A program made the position numbers and the translations under genes. This document shows, piece by piece, positions 44,880 through 54,743 of a DNA stretch of 64,000 nucleotides. Origin of the DNA: Limosilactobacillus caecicola (GTDB lineage Bacteria > Bacillota > Bacilli > Lactobacillales > Lactobacillaceae); contig NZ_CALPCI010000001.1 in NCBI RefSeq assembly GCF_943192935.1, positions 186,001 through 250,000 of the forward strand. Direction: 5' to 3'. The notes beneath the pieces are model-generated. The model ran no database searches. It was not told where the DNA came from and saw nothing but the letters and a program-made list of their open reading frames with translations. How positions within the stretch are numbered: the stretch's first letter is position 1; the number at the start of each line of letters is the position of its first letter.

Positions 44880-46274
44880 ATGCATTTAAAGATTTTCAGA
44901 AAGGAAAGTCTTTCAAATTACTTAGGAGCCGACCAGCACTTCGTTAAATCGCTCTCCGCTTTCGATTTAATGACGATGGGTGTTGGGATGGTCATTGGGA
45001 CCGGGATTTTTATCCTGCCGGGAACCGTGGCCGCCAATGATGCTGGTCCTGGAGTCATCCTATCATTCCTGTTTGCCGCCATCGTCTGTGGTTTAGCGGC
45101 CATGTGTTATGCTGAATTTGCCTCTGCCTTACCAGTCGCCGGGAGTGCCTATTCCTACGGGAATATCATCTACGGTGAATTTATCGGGTGGATCCTTGGC
45201 TGGGCCCTCGTGCTCGAATACATGCTCGCGGTTGCCTCCGTTTCCACTGGTTGGGCAGCCTACTTCAACTCCCTGTTGGCTAGTTTTGGGATCCACATTC
45301 CCAAAGCGATTTCAGGACCGTTTGACCCCGCCCATGGGACCTATTTTAACCTGGTCGCAGTATTAATCTTATTAGTCGTTAGTTGGATCCTCTCGCACGG
45401 GATGCAATCTTCCAAGCGAATCAATAATGCGATGGTGGTTTTAAAGATTGTGATTATTCTCCTCTTTATTGGGGTCGGGCTCTTCTTTATTAAACCCGCT
45501 AACTACCGACCATTCATGCCATACCACCTCTCCGGGGTCATGCGTGGTGCCACGACCGTCTTCTTTGCTTTCCTTGGTTTTGATGCGGTTTCTAGTTCTG
45601 CCGCCGAAGTTAAAAACGTCAAGCGGAACATGCCAATTGGAATTATCGGCACGTTACTCATTGCGGCCGTCCTGTACATGGGCGTCTCCGCCGTTTTAGT
45701 CGGGATGGTTCACTACACCAAATTGGACGTTGCCAACCCCGTTTCCTACGCTCTGCAAGTCGTGAACCAGGGTTGGTTAGCTGATACCTTAGCCATTGGG
45801 GCCTTAATCGGGATGTTTACCATGATGATTAGTACCATTTTTGCGAGCTCCCGGTTAGTCTACTCACTTGGCCGTGACGGCTTGTTACCAAAAAGATTGA
45901 GTAAGTTGAATGAAGCCAAAGGAGAAACTCCAGAAAATGCGCTGGGGTTTGTCACCATCATTATTTGTATCATGGGTGGCTTCGTTTCCCTTGATGAATT
46001 AACCAGTTTGGTTAACATTGGGACTTTATTAGCCTTCACCCTTGTCTCATTCGGGATTATTCCCCTGCGCCACCGTTCAGACATCGAAAACCGCGGTGGT
46101 TTCCAGGTGCCACTTTATCCAGTCTTGCCAATCATTTCTGGGGTCGCCTGCGTTTGGATGATCTTACAACTTGGTAAGACGACCTTTATTGGTGCCGGAA
46201 TTTGGTTCATCATCGGGATCATCATTTACTTCAGCTATGGTTACCGTCACAGTACGATTGCAACAAAAGATTAA
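44880..46274 (+). CDS. APC-superfamily amino acid permease (CAT/YfnA type)
   Basis: A membrane protein of 464 residues and 12 helices. The N-terminal consensus GMVIGTGIFILPG (about residues 35-47) and FFAFLGFDAVSSSAAEVKN (about 222-240) are typical of cationic amino acid type permeases. The ATG at 44880 is preferred over an upstream GTG; AAAGGTGG stands 9 bases before it. The substrate could be a basic, branched or other amino acid. A terminator follows at 46291. Confidence 0.84.
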   Translation: MHLKIFRKESLSNYLGADQHFVKSLSAFDLMTMGVGMVIGTGIFILPGTVAANDAGPGVILSFLFAAIVCGLAAMCYAEFASALPVAGSAYSYGNIIYGEFIGWILGWALVLEYMLAVASVSTGWAAYFNSLLASFGIHIPKAISGPFDPAHGTYFNLVAVLILLVVSWILSHGMQSSKRINNAMVVLKIVIILLFIGVGLFFIKPANYRPFMPYHLSGVMRGATTVFFAFLGFDAVSSSAAEVKNVKRNMPIGIIGTLLIAAVLYMGVSAVLVGMVHYTKLDVANPVSYALQVVNQGWLADTLAIGALIGMFTMMISTIFASSRLVYSLGRDGLLPKRLSKLNEAKGETPENALGFVTIIICIMGGFVSLDELTSLVNIGTLLAFTLVSFGIIPLRHRSDIENRGGFQVPLYPVLPIISGVACVWMILQLGKTTFIGAGIWFIIGIIIYFSYGYRHSTIATKD

Positions 46275-46290
46275 TCATGTACCAAACAAA

Positions 46291-46316
46291 ACTACCAGGT
46301 CAACTGGTAGTTTTTT
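46291..46316 (+). terminator. Terminator after the amino acid permease gene
   Basis: ACTACCAG and CTGGTAGT with a five-base loop, followed by TTTTTT. Confidence 0.82.
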
Positions 46317-46378
46317 GTGTTTCGGACCGTTTTCCGTGTCATAATAAGGATAATTATATTTGTGAGGTGCTATCGAAA

Positions 46379-48778
46379 ATGAAAAATAATCAATTCGCAA
46401 TTCAATCGACCGACCACCAAACGCGGGTGACAGAGCTTCAGAGAATCCACCTGCTCCATCCCGATGAAGTAGCCAGTCTAAGTCCAACTGAATTATGGGC
46501 TAAATTACTGGTGCGGATTCACGTTGCTGACCACACTGAAGCGTTGGACCGTGAATGGCTCAACAGCCTGCTGGCAACACCTGACCAATCCATTTTGCAA
46601 TGGTTAGCCAGCCACCAACCACTGACGAACAACGTCTTTTACCTAGTCGCCTTACAATTACTGCAATTCGAACCGGCCCTGGATTTCTCCCTCGACGCCC
46701 CACTGGACGGCATGCAAAAAATCCAACTGCCACTAGAAACTCATGATCAATGGGACACCACTGCCGTTATTGATTCGTTCTACCTCCTGTTAAATACCAG
46801 AACCAAGCTCGGTCAAAACCTGATTGACCGGCTCACCAGTCAAGGAATGCTAACTTGGACGTACGCGTTACCAGCCAAGCAAAAGCCCCTCTTCTTTAAT
46901 GGTAAGCCACTGGCCAGTTTTGATCCGAACCGGTTCATCCGCGAAGTGGTTTACGTCGAAACAGACATGGACACCGACTACGATGGTAAAGCTGACTTGG
47001 TAAAAGTCGAAATCATGCGGCCGGCAGAAAGTAACGATGGACTGAAGGTTCCCGCTGTTTTCACGGCGAGTCCTTATAACCAGGGGACAAACGACAAGTG
47101 GGGCGAAGAAATCACCCATAACGTGAACGTGCCATTAACCCACAAAGCCAGCGATTACCAAGCCCCGAACGAACCGACTTTCCCAATTGAATTCACTAAG
47201 CAAACTGTCCATGGTGAAAGCCACCAAGCGGCCGAGAGCTTTAGTACGACGCCAGCCTATACTCTCAACACCTACCTGAGTGTTCGTGGCTACGCGATCG
47301 TCTACGCCTCTGGAATCGGGACCAAGGATTCTGATGGTCTCCAAACCTGTGGTTCTCCTGAACAAACGGCTTCCATGAAGGCCGTCGTTGAATGGCTCCA
47401 CGATGACCGCCGCGCATTTACCGACCGGACCAGCGGAATCACGATTAGTGCAGATTGGTGTAACGGTAACGTCGGGATGACGGGTCGTTCATACCTGGGA
47501 ACCCTCGCCACCGCGGTCGCTACCACGGGTGTGGCCGGATTAAAGGCCATCATTAGCGAAGCCGCCATTTCGAATTGGTATGACTACTACCGGGAAAATG
47601 GGTTAGTCATGGCCCCGGGTGGTTTCCAGGGGGAAGACGCTGACGTTTTAGCAGCCGAAACCTTTAGTCGGACCAAATCACCAGCTGACTACCAGCGAAT
47701 TAAAGCCACCAATGACAAGTACCTGCAAGGCATCGCTGCCGCCCAAGATCGGAAAACAGGGAATTACAACGCCTTTTGGGCTCACCGGAATTATTTACCG
47801 AACGTGGACAACATTAAATGTGCCGTAATGATGGTCCATGGTCTTAACGACTGGAACGTCAAACCAGTCAACGTCAAAAACCTCTATGATGCCCTCCAAG
47901 GACTCCCCGTTACCAGCAAGTTGATTCTCCATCAGGGACAACATATTTACATCAACGCCTTCCGGTCACTAGATTTCTCCGAAATGGCGAACTTGTGGTT
48001 TGCCAACAAATTATGGGAACTAGATAACCACGCTGACGACTTGCTCCCCGATGTCCTGGTTCAAGATAACGTCCATGCCGAAACTTGGCACACCACGACC
48101 AATTGGTCAGGCAACCAGTCCACCACGTTCAACCTGACAGCCAACGGTTTGACTACCGCTACGACACCAACCACAGCAGCCGTCACATTTGATGACCATC
48201 AAGAACCAGCAACTTATCAGGACTGGTGTCAACATCCTGATAAATGGGCCCAAGCCTTACTAAATGACCAAGATGGTCAGTTCAGTGCCCACTTCGTTGG
48301 AGCCCCGGTAAAAGAAAAGTGGGTCCTCCGTGGAACACCAATGTTGAGGGTCCGGATTGCTAGTTCCGTTGACCACGGCCTTCTTAGTGCCCGCCTGGTG
48401 GACCGTGGCGACGCCAAGCGGCTGACAACCACTCCAGTCATTTTAGCCAAGGATGGTCTCGAGTTGGCCTACCACTTTGGCAAGGATGACCTCCGTGAAT
48501 TTGAACTGCAAAAACAAGTGACCCCAGCGAAGGTCATCTCGTTTGGGCATATCAACCTCCAAAACCGTCGTGATGCTTCCAGTGTTGACGATTTGGCGGC
48601 CGGCCAATTTGTCGACGTTGAATTACCACTACAACCCGTTTTCCATACCCTGACGACTGGCCATCAATTGGAATTGGTCCTCTACGCAACCGACTACGAA
48701 ATGACGCTGCGCGGCAACGAAAAGATTCAATACCAAATTGACCCCCAACATTGTGAATTGATCATCCCTAACAATTAG
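46379..48778 (+). CDS. pepX: X-prolyl dipeptidyl aminopeptidase
   Basis: 799 residues from the ATG at 46379 (GAGGTG upstream); the frame extends back into the preceding gene but without translation signals. Its length equals that of PepX in other lactobacilli. The catalytic Ser lies in GMTGRSYLG near residue 365 and the His in HQGQHIY near 520; the N-terminal helical domain and C-terminal beta-sandwich complete the family architecture. It releases X-Pro dipeptides from peptides in the cytoplasm, supporting proline-rich peptide use. The pepI gene follows. Confidence 0.95.
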   Translation: MKNNQFAIQSTDHQTRVTELQRIHLLHPDEVASLSPTELWAKLLVRIHVADHTEALDREWLNSLLATPDQSILQWLASHQPLTNNVFYLVALQLLQFEPALDFSLDAPLDGMQKIQLPLETHDQWDTTAVIDSFYLLLNTRTKLGQNLIDRLTSQGMLTWTYALPAKQKPLFFNGKPLASFDPNRFIREVVYVETDMDTDYDGKADLVKVEIMRPAESNDGLKVPAVFTASPYNQGTNDKWGEEITHNVNVPLTHKASDYQAPNEPTFPIEFTKQTVHGESHQAAESFSTTPAYTLNTYLSVRGYAIVYASGIGTKDSDGLQTCGSPEQTASMKAVVEWLHDDRRAFTDRTSGITISADWCNGNVGMTGRSYLGTLATAVATTGVAGLKAIISEAAISNWYDYYRENGLVMAPGGFQGEDADVLAAETFSRTKSPADYQRIKATNDKYLQGIAAAQDRKTGNYNAFWAHRNYLPNVDNIKCAVMMVHGLNDWNVKPVNVKNLYDALQGLPVTSKLILHQGQHIYINAFRSLDFSEMANLWFANKLWELDNHADDLLPDVLVQDNVHAETWHTTTNWSGNQSTTFNLTANGLTTATTPTTAAVTFDDHQEPATYQDWCQHPDKWAQALLNDQDGQFSAHFVGAPVKEKWVLRGTPMLRVRIASSVDHGLLSARLVDRGDAKRLTTTPVILAKDGLELAYHFGKDDLREFELQKQVTPAKVISFGHINLQNRRDASSVDDLAAGQFVDVELPLQPVFHTLTTGHQLELVLYATDYEMTLRGNEKIQYQIDPQHCELIIPNN

Positions 48779-48881
48779 TTGCCCAGCGCCAAAGTTAATT
48801 CTCCCCAACGAATTGTTTTTAAGAAGAAAATGAGTTAACATTTATCATATTCTAATGACTGACGAGAGGGAGAATTTGATT

Positions 48882-49793
48882 ATGAAGCAAGGGACAAAAA
48901 TTTTAACGCTGGATAATGGCTACCACCTCTGGACCAACACCCAGGGGGAAGGCACGATCCACCTGTTAGCTTTGCACGGTGGCCCCGGTGGAAACCACGA
49001 ATACTGGGAAGATACCGCTGAACAACTCAAGAAACAAGGGTTGGACGTCCAAGTCCACATGTACGACCAACTGGGTTCTTTATACTCCGACCAGCCCGAT
49101 TTTGCTGACCCAGAAATTGCCAAAAAGTATCTGACCTACGAGTACTTCTTAGATGAAGTTGAAGAAGTCCGGCAAAAATTAGGGTTGGATAATTTCTACC
49201 TGATTGGCCAAAGTTGGGGTGGTCTCCTCGTTCAAGAGTACGCCGTCAAGTACGGCCAACACTTGAAAGGGGCCATCATCTCCTCGATGGTCGATGATGT
49301 CGATGACTACGTTGAACACGTCAATCAAGTGCGTGAAGAGGTCCTCCCAGCAGAAGAAGTCGCCTTCATGAAGGAATGTGAAAACAACGGTAACTGGGAT
49401 AACGAGCGTTACCAAGCCGACGTCCAAGTCCTGAACGAAAACTTCGTGGACCGGAAACAACCATCAAAACTCGAACACGTCAAGAGTCTTGATGGTGACG
49501 CCGTTTATCACGCTTTCCAAGGAGATAACGAATTTGTGATCACCGGAAAGCTGGACCAGTGGCACTTTACCGACCAGTTAAAGAACATTAAGGTGCCAAC
49601 GTTGCTAACTTTTGGGGAGCACGAAACCATGCCCCTGAGTGCGGCCCGGCGAATGGAAAAACTGATTCCAAACGCTAAGTTAGTCACCACCCCGAATGGT
49701 GGTCACCATCACATGCTGGATAATCCAGATGTCTACTACAAGCACCTGGCAGACTTCATTCGTGAAGTGGAGGCTGGGACATTTAACAAGTAA
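48882..49793 (+). CDS. pepI: Proline iminopeptidase
   Basis: 303 residues of the alpha/beta-hydrolase fold from the ATG at 48882 (GAGAGGGAG upstream). The oxyanion motif is LHGGPGGNHEYW near residue 31-42, the nucleophile elbow GQSWGG near 105-110, and the His in GGHHHML near 280. It removes N-terminal proline, complementing PepX directly upstream. It could act as a general proline/leucine aminopeptidase of this family. Confidence 0.92.
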   Translation: MKQGTKILTLDNGYHLWTNTQGEGTIHLLALHGGPGGNHEYWEDTAEQLKKQGLDVQVHMYDQLGSLYSDQPDFADPEIAKKYLTYEYFLDEVEEVRQKLGLDNFYLIGQSWGGLLVQEYAVKYGQHLKGAIISSMVDDVDDYVEHVNQVREEVLPAEEVAFMKECENNGNWDNERYQADVQVLNENFVDRKQPSKLEHVKSLDGDAVYHAFQGDNEFVITGKLDQWHFTDQLKNIKVPTLLTFGEHETMPLSAARRMEKLIPNAKLVTTPNGGHHHMLDNPDVYYKHLADFIREVEAGTFNK

Positions 49794-49797
49794 ATTT

Positions 49798-49823
49798 AAA
49801 GGGTACCCAAGGGGTGCCCTTTT
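49798..49823 (+). terminator. Terminator after pepI
   Basis: AAAGGGTACC and GGTGCCCTTT pair with one G-T wobble around a short loop, followed by T-rich sequence. Confidence 0.7.
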
Positions 49824-49880
49824 GGTTTGGTTTAAAAAAGCGTAGAATGTGAGGTAAAGATTAAGCGGGGAGGAATTCTC

Positions 49881-50525
49881 ATGGCACAATTACATAACTT
49901 TATTTTTGATATCGATGGAACCTTAATTAATACCATCGACATGTACATGCCGGCAATGTTCGAAACTCTTAAAAAACACGGCTATACCTATACCCCAGAA
50001 GAAATTGACCACCTCAACAAGGTGGGCTTCGGGATTACCGCTGACGATGCTCTCAGATTAGGTAATGTCAAAGAAGCCGATATTCGACCGATTCAAACCG
50101 AATGGTTCCAGCTGGCTTATACCCGTCAAGACCAGGTCACCGTTTTTCCAGGAATCAAAGAAATGTTAGATGACTTGTCCCGCCGTCCAGAGACGGAGCT
50201 GGCCGTGGCAACTTCCAAATTAAATTACGAATACCAAAATTTCCGAAAGCGTTATTACTTTGCTGACCTCTTCAACGTCGCTATCACGGCTGAAGATACA
50301 ACCAAGCATAAACCAGATCCGGACCCAATTTTGGCCGCTGTCAAAGCCATGAATGCTGACCCGGCTAGCACGGTCTACGTTGGCGATACCGTCAACGACC
50401 TTCAAGCGGCCCATGCTGCCGGAGTGAAATTTGCTGCCGCATTGTATGGTTCTGCAAATCCAGAAGCCATTCAAGAAGGGGCGGATATTTTATTGCACAC
50501 CCCAACGGACCTCGAACATTATTAA
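49881..50525 (+). CDS. HAD-superfamily phosphatase (phosphoglycolate phosphatase-like)
   Basis: 214 residues. Motif I FDIDGTLINT (residues 8-17), motif II VATSKL near 113, and motif IV VYVGDTVNDLQAAHAAG near 165-181. The helical cap places it in subclass I with phosphoglycolate phosphatases, pyrophosphatase PpaX and similar enzymes. The substrate is not certain. GGGGAGG precedes the ATG. Repeat copy 3 lies just after its end. Confidence 0.86.
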   Translation: MAQLHNFIFDIDGTLINTIDMYMPAMFETLKKHGYTYTPEEIDHLNKVGFGITADDALRLGNVKEADIRPIQTEWFQLAYTRQDQVTVFPGIKEMLDDLSRRPETELAVATSKLNYEYQNFRKRYYFADLFNVAITAEDTTKHKPDPDPILAAVKAMNADPASTVYVGDTVNDLQAAHAAGVKFAAALYGSANPEAIQEGADILLHTPTDLEHY

Positions 50526-50544
50526 TGTCTCCCTGTAAAGCAAT

Positions 50545-50647
50545 GGGGTTGTGACATAATCCCTGAAAGATAGCTGTATCACGAACAGCGCAGTACAACA
50601 ATAGGGCTCCAGCATCCGGTAAAACCGAATGCTGGAGCCCTATTGTT
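50545..50647 (+). repeat. Intergenic structured repeat, copy 3 (core hairpin only)
   Basis: Shares the core of copies 1 and 2 but ends after the first long hairpin. The hairpin (50597-50647) pairs over 23 positions with one C-A mismatch and a three-base loop, better than in the other copies, and is followed by T-rich bases on the plus strand, so here it can serve as terminator of the HAD gene. It lies between convergent genes. Confidence 0.86.
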
Positions 50648-50653
50648 TTCTTT

Positions 50654-52981
50654 TTAATGTTCACTGACGAGGTGATAAGCTTCATCAGTGTTGTCAAAAT
50701 CAAATTCAAACCGGCTTTGGTCAGTTTCAACATAAATCCTATCGTACGTTGGTTGATAACCATGCTTAGTTAACTTCACGGCAACCTGACCGTCTTCAGT
50801 CACTTCAACATAGTATTCATTAAATTCACCCTGTTGATACTTAAAGTCTTGACCATTATCTTGGTAATGCTGGTAGGAACCACATTCACCAAAGAGCCGG
50901 AAGGTCATCACCTTGTCAGGTTCGTCACTCACGTGCATGACCTTATTGCCCCATGGTAAAATGGTGTTCTTCTTCACGAAGAATGGTAACTTATCAATTG
51001 GTGCATCTGCCATGATATACTGCTTGCCTGAATATTCAGCATGGTTCCAGAAGTCAACCCAATCACCAGCTGGCAGGTAGACTAACCGTTTGGTGGCCCC
51101 TTGGTTAACAATTGGCGCTAATAAGAGGTTCGTTCCAACCATGTATTCATCATTCAGGTTCCGTGTTTCCGGATCCTCTGGGTAGTTCAAGACCAATGGC
51201 CGCATTACTGGCAAACCTGATTCCGTTTCGTGACGGAATTGATCGTACAGATATGGGATAAACCGGTACCGTAAATTCAAGTACTTCCGGTAAATATCCA
51301 ACGTTTGCTTATCAAAGGCCCATGGTTCTTGATACCGTGAACCCAAGATGGAGTGGTTCCGGAACAATGGCACCATCAGTGAAGCTTCGATCCACCGGGT
51401 CAACAGTTCTGGGGTAGTGTCTTCTTGGAAGCCCCCAATGTCGGTACCCGCAAAGGCAAAGCCACTCATCCCGAGGCCATTTAATTGTGGAATGGCTAAT
51501 TGTAGGTGAGACCAAACGGCAGTGTTGTCACCAGTCCAAACGGTGGAATACTTTTGGGTCCCGGCATAAGCGGCCCGGGTAATGATATATGGCCGTTTAC
51601 CAGTGGCTGCCTTCATTCCTTCATACGTTGCTTGGGCTTGCAGGTGGCCAAAGACATTGTGCATCTTAGCATGGGTACTAATGTTGACACCATCATGGAA
51701 GACTAAGTCATCTGGTAATTGACCCTTGGCACGGAAGTTCGCTGGTTCGTCCATGTCGTTCCAAACACCGCAGGCCCCCATATCAGCAAAGAACTTAACG
51801 TGCTTGGCCCACCATTGCCGTACGTCCGGATTACCAAAGTCTGGAAAGACTGAATCACCGGGCCAGACGGAGCCAACGTAGACACTACCATCTGGATTAG
51901 TAACGAAGTAGCCTTTCTCCATTCCTTCTTTGTAGATATCGTACTTGTCATCGACCTTCACACCGGCATCCAGGATTGGCATGAGACGGATTCCCCGCTT
52001 CCGCATCTTTTGTACGAAGGCCTTTGGATTCTCATACTTTGTCGTATCCCAGGTAAAGTCACGGTAGCCGTACATATAATCAATGTCTAGGTGAATAACA
52101 TCGATTGGCAGGTTATGTTCAGCAAAGCCATCCGCAATGCTTTCGACCCGGTGGTCACTGGTACTGTAGCCCCACCGTGATTGTTGGTAACCCAGCATCC
52201 ACTTTTGTGGTAATGGGACCACCCCAGTTAAGTAGGTGTAGTTTGAAACAACGTCCTTGAGTGTATGACCACCCATGATGTAATAATCAATGTTGCCACC
52301 CACTGCAGAGTAGTAATAATAATTGTCGCTTTCTTTACCGAGGTCAAAGTGACTCTTGTAGGTATCATCGAAGAAGAGCCCGTATGGGTGACCATTCTTC
52401 AACCCATACATAACCGGAATGGACTTGTAGAGATGGGTTTCAGATTCGTTGTGGAGAACTGGAACATCACTATTCCAATTGTCATATTCATAGCCCCGTT
52501 TGTTAAGGAACCCGGTCTTACCGCCCAAACCATAGAAAACTTCGTCCTTGGCTAAGGATTTGATAATTTCAAAGTTAACGTTATCTGGGTTGGCTTTGGC
52601 GTGAACCGCATGTCCTTCTGACATAACGGTCTTGCGGTGTTCATCATCCATATCAGTGGGAAGTGGTTCCCGCTTGCCACGGTAGTCCAACACGAGTGGA
52701 TGTCCGTCGCCATCAAACACGTCAATTTTCTCGTCGTCATAGGCCTTCACAATCAAGGAACCGGTGCGAATTTCAACATGGTCTCCCTGATTTTCAACGG
52801 TATAATTAGTCTTCCGCTTTTTGTCCCCTTCCACGGCATAGGAATTGGTTGGACAACCATGATCTTGGAAGACTTCGATAATTTCATTTGTTAAAATGTT
52901 CAAGATTAAGTCTTTACCACCAGCGTAATTCAACGTCACACGTTGATCATTATCCTGATAGTCGGTTAATTGATTACTCAT
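50654..52981 (-). CDS. Alpha-glucosidase (GH31)
   Basis: 775 residues with an N-terminal beta-sandwich, the (beta/alpha)8 barrel and C-terminal beta domains of GH31. The nucleophile Asp is in WNDMDEPANF near residue 410; HLDIDYMYGY near 300 and the acid/base region GDNTAVWSHLQ near 475 are conserved. No signal peptide, so the enzyme acts on imported alpha-glucosides. It is controlled by a promoter rich in LacI-type operators and faces a LacI-family gene. Alpha-xylosidases share the fold, but the motif set fits an alpha-glucosidase. Confidence 0.9.
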   Translation of the reverse strand: MSNQLTDYQDNDQRVTLNYAGGKDLILNILTNEIIEVFQDHGCPTNSYAVEGDKKRKTNYTVENQGDHVEIRTGSLIVKAYDDEKIDVFDGDGHPLVLDYRGKREPLPTDMDDEHRKTVMSEGHAVHAKANPDNVNFEIIKSLAKDEVFYGLGGKTGFLNKRGYEYDNWNSDVPVLHNESETHLYKSIPVMYGLKNGHPYGLFFDDTYKSHFDLGKESDNYYYYSAVGGNIDYYIMGGHTLKDVVSNYTYLTGVVPLPQKWMLGYQQSRWGYSTSDHRVESIADGFAEHNLPIDVIHLDIDYMYGYRDFTWDTTKYENPKAFVQKMRKRGIRLMPILDAGVKVDDKYDIYKEGMEKGYFVTNPDGSVYVGSVWPGDSVFPDFGNPDVRQWWAKHVKFFADMGACGVWNDMDEPANFRAKGQLPDDLVFHDGVNISTHAKMHNVFGHLQAQATYEGMKAATGKRPYIITRAAYAGTQKYSTVWTGDNTAVWSHLQLAIPQLNGLGMSGFAFAGTDIGGFQEDTTPELLTRWIEASLMVPLFRNHSILGSRYQEPWAFDKQTLDIYRKYLNLRYRFIPYLYDQFRHETESGLPVMRPLVLNYPEDPETRNLNDEYMVGTNLLLAPIVNQGATKRLVYLPAGDWVDFWNHAEYSGKQYIMADAPIDKLPFFVKKNTILPWGNKVMHVSDEPDKVMTFRLFGECGSYQHYQDNGQDFKYQQGEFNEYYVEVTEDGQVAVKLTKHGYQPTYDRIYVETDQSRFEFDFDNTDEAYHLVSEH

Positions 52982-53018
52982 AAGCTAGAAACTTCCTTTC
53001 AAATGACCTGAAGTTTAA

Positions 53019-53098
53019 TGTAATCCGTTTACAGTGAATACTGTAGCACATTACGTAAACGTTTACAATAGTTATTTCTCAACAATGTAAACGTTTCC
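53019..53098. promoter_or_regulatory. Operator-rich divergent promoter region of GH31 gene and LacI regulator
   Basis: Three similar sites: TGTAATCCGTTTACA (53019-53033), the perfect palindrome GTAAACGTTTAC (53055-53066) and TGTAAACGTTTCC (53086-53098). The GH31 promoter on the minus strand is TTGTAA (53063-53068) and TACAGT (53040-53045), 17-base spacer, with an extended TG; the middle operator overlaps its -35 and spacer. Confidence 0.75.
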
Positions 53099-53116
53099 TA
53101 ACTCATGATTTGGGAG

Positions 53117-53122
53117 TATAAT
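53117..53122 (+). promoter_or_regulatory. -10 box of the LacI regulator gene
   Basis: TATAAT 35 bases before the start codon. The -35 region overlaps the third operator, which points to autorepression. Confidence 0.55.
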
Positions 53123-53156
53123 AGTAATAATGTAAATTTCACAAGGAAGCGATCAA

Positions 53157-54146
53157 ATGAAAGCTACAATTAAAGATGTCGCGAAGGCGGCTCACGTCTC
53201 CACAGCGACAGTTTCCCGAGTCCTCGCCCACAAAAAGGGAACCTACCGGAGTGAAACAGCCGAACACGTGCGTAAAATTGCCAACGAATTGGGCTACCAC
53301 CGGAACCTTTCGGCGGCGGAACTTGCCTCGAATGAAGTTAAAACCATTGCAATCATCATTAACAACACGAAAACCAACTTCTGGCAAGCAGTGTTGGACG
53401 GCATTCAAGAGGAACTCAAAGCGAACCATCGGCATTCCATCATTTTTTATGCCGGTGATAATGATGAACAAATGCTGACGAACGCCATTAATGATGCCTT
53501 GGCACGCGCTGTTTCTGGAATTTTGCTGGTTGCTACCAAAGCCACCCCTGACCAGCTCGCAACCCTCAACAATTCTGGGCTGCCCTTCCGGTTTGTTTCA
53601 ATTTATGGTAGCGATGATCACGAGACAAAGTTTATTAGCTCGGACAATATTAAAATCGGCGAATTAGCCACCCAGTACTTAATCGACCGTGGCCACCGCC
53701 GCATTGGCTTGCTCGGCATCGATAAGTCGAATACGGGGAAACAGCGGCTTCTGGGCTACGAAAAGGTGATGTCGAAGGCCAACTTAATCGTGGACCCAGA
53801 CTGGATTCAATACGGTGACTATAGCTTTGAAAATGCCCAAAAACTTTTTAAACGGGTGCGCAACCTGGGTCTGACCGCCATCATTGCTGCCAGTGACATG
53901 GCAGCTGCGGGGATTATTAAGGCGGCGCGCCAGTATGACTTTAAATTACCAGAGGACCTCTCCATCATCAGCATTGATGGTACCTTTATTTGTGACATTA
54001 CCGCTCCCCAACTCACCAGCGTTTCCCAAGCCTTTCACGAAATGGGCAAACAAAGTGTTACCAATTTAATGGAGAACGCTCCTGCAGAATTTCTGCCCGT
54101 CCACATTGTCGAACGCGAAAGCGTCCAAAAAACTCCTGCTGGATAG
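53157..54146 (+). CDS. LacI/GalR-family regulator
   Basis: 329 residues with helix-turn-helix TIKDVAKAAHVSTATVSRVL (residues about 3-22), hinge region AAELASNEV and a sugar-binding domain (SIYGSDDHETKFISSDN, then DRGHRRIGLLG). It is divergent from the GH31 gene and flanked by three similar operators. Identical operator cores stand before the MFS gene at 60.3 kb, so its regulon probably includes both. Confidence 0.88.
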   Translation: MKATIKDVAKAAHVSTATVSRVLAHKKGTYRSETAEHVRKIANELGYHRNLSAAELASNEVKTIAIIINNTKTNFWQAVLDGIQEELKANHRHSIIFYAGDNDEQMLTNAINDALARAVSGILLVATKATPDQLATLNNSGLPFRFVSIYGSDDHETKFISSDNIKIGELATQYLIDRGHRRIGLLGIDKSNTGKQRLLGYEKVMSKANLIVDPDWIQYGDYSFENAQKLFKRVRNLGLTAIIAASDMAAAGIIKAARQYDFKLPEDLSIISIDGTFICDITAPQLTSVSQAFHEMGKQSVTNLMENAPAEFLPVHIVERESVQKTPAG

Positions 54147-54198
54147 ACTTGATCTTGTGGTAGAATGGTCCCTGTATTATTAAAGGGAGCGCAAAATT

Positions 54199-54735
54199 AT
54201 GAAATTTTTAAAAAAGTTCATTGGACTGACGATTCTTTCAGTGATGGTCTTTTTGACCCTGGGTGGTGCACTACACAACACCAAGGCCGCCACGATTGAT
54301 TATCGAAAGCCCTCCGAAAACAAGCCATACCCGGATGTCCAAAAGAATCCCGGAATGTGGATCCACGTTAATTTAAAGAAACAACGGGTCTACCTAATGA
54401 GTAGCAAAAACAAGGTCCTCTACACAATGTACTGTTCTTCTGGCGCCCACAACGCCACTCCAACCGGAACCTATTACATTGAAGACCTCCGTGGTGAGAC
54501 CTTCTATAATCAAGAAGAAAAGGCCGGGGCCAATTATTATGTTGCTTGGAAAGGGAACGATTTCCTCTTCCACTCCGTACCAATCAACAGCAAGGGGCAA
54601 TACGACAAAAAGCAAGCTTCGTACCTCGGTAAAAAGCCAATGTCCCACGGTTGCATCCGGCTATCCGTTCCGGATGCTAAATGGATGTACAAAAACATTC
54701 CAACGGGCACCAAAGTTGTCATTTCTAAAAGTTAA
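54199..54735 (+). CDS. L,D-transpeptidase (YkuD domain), exported
   Basis: 178 residues with a signal peptide (FIGLTILSVMVFLTLGGAL, then AxA-like HNTKAA near residue 30). The YkuD catalytic motif is FHSVP..(about 28 residues)..MSHGCIRLS with Cys near residue 153. It forms 3-3 crosslinks or attaches proteins in peptidoglycan outside the membrane. It has its own ribosome site AAGGGAG and a terminator after it. Confidence 0.88.
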   Translation: MKFLKKFIGLTILSVMVFLTLGGALHNTKAATIDYRKPSENKPYPDVQKNPGMWIHVNLKKQRVYLMSSKNKVLYTMYCSSGAHNATPTGTYYIEDLRGETFYNQEEKAGANYYVAWKGNDFLFHSVPINSKGQYDKKQASYLGKKPMSHGCIRLSVPDAKWMYKNIPTGTKVVISKS

Positions 54736-54743
54736 CTAATATC

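Noticed and set aside
53055-53098. The GTAAACG palindromes as pure cre sites
   Set aside because: Possible, but three closely spaced copies beside a LacI gene, repeated at one transporter promoter, fit a dedicated regulator better; CcpA binding cannot be excluded.
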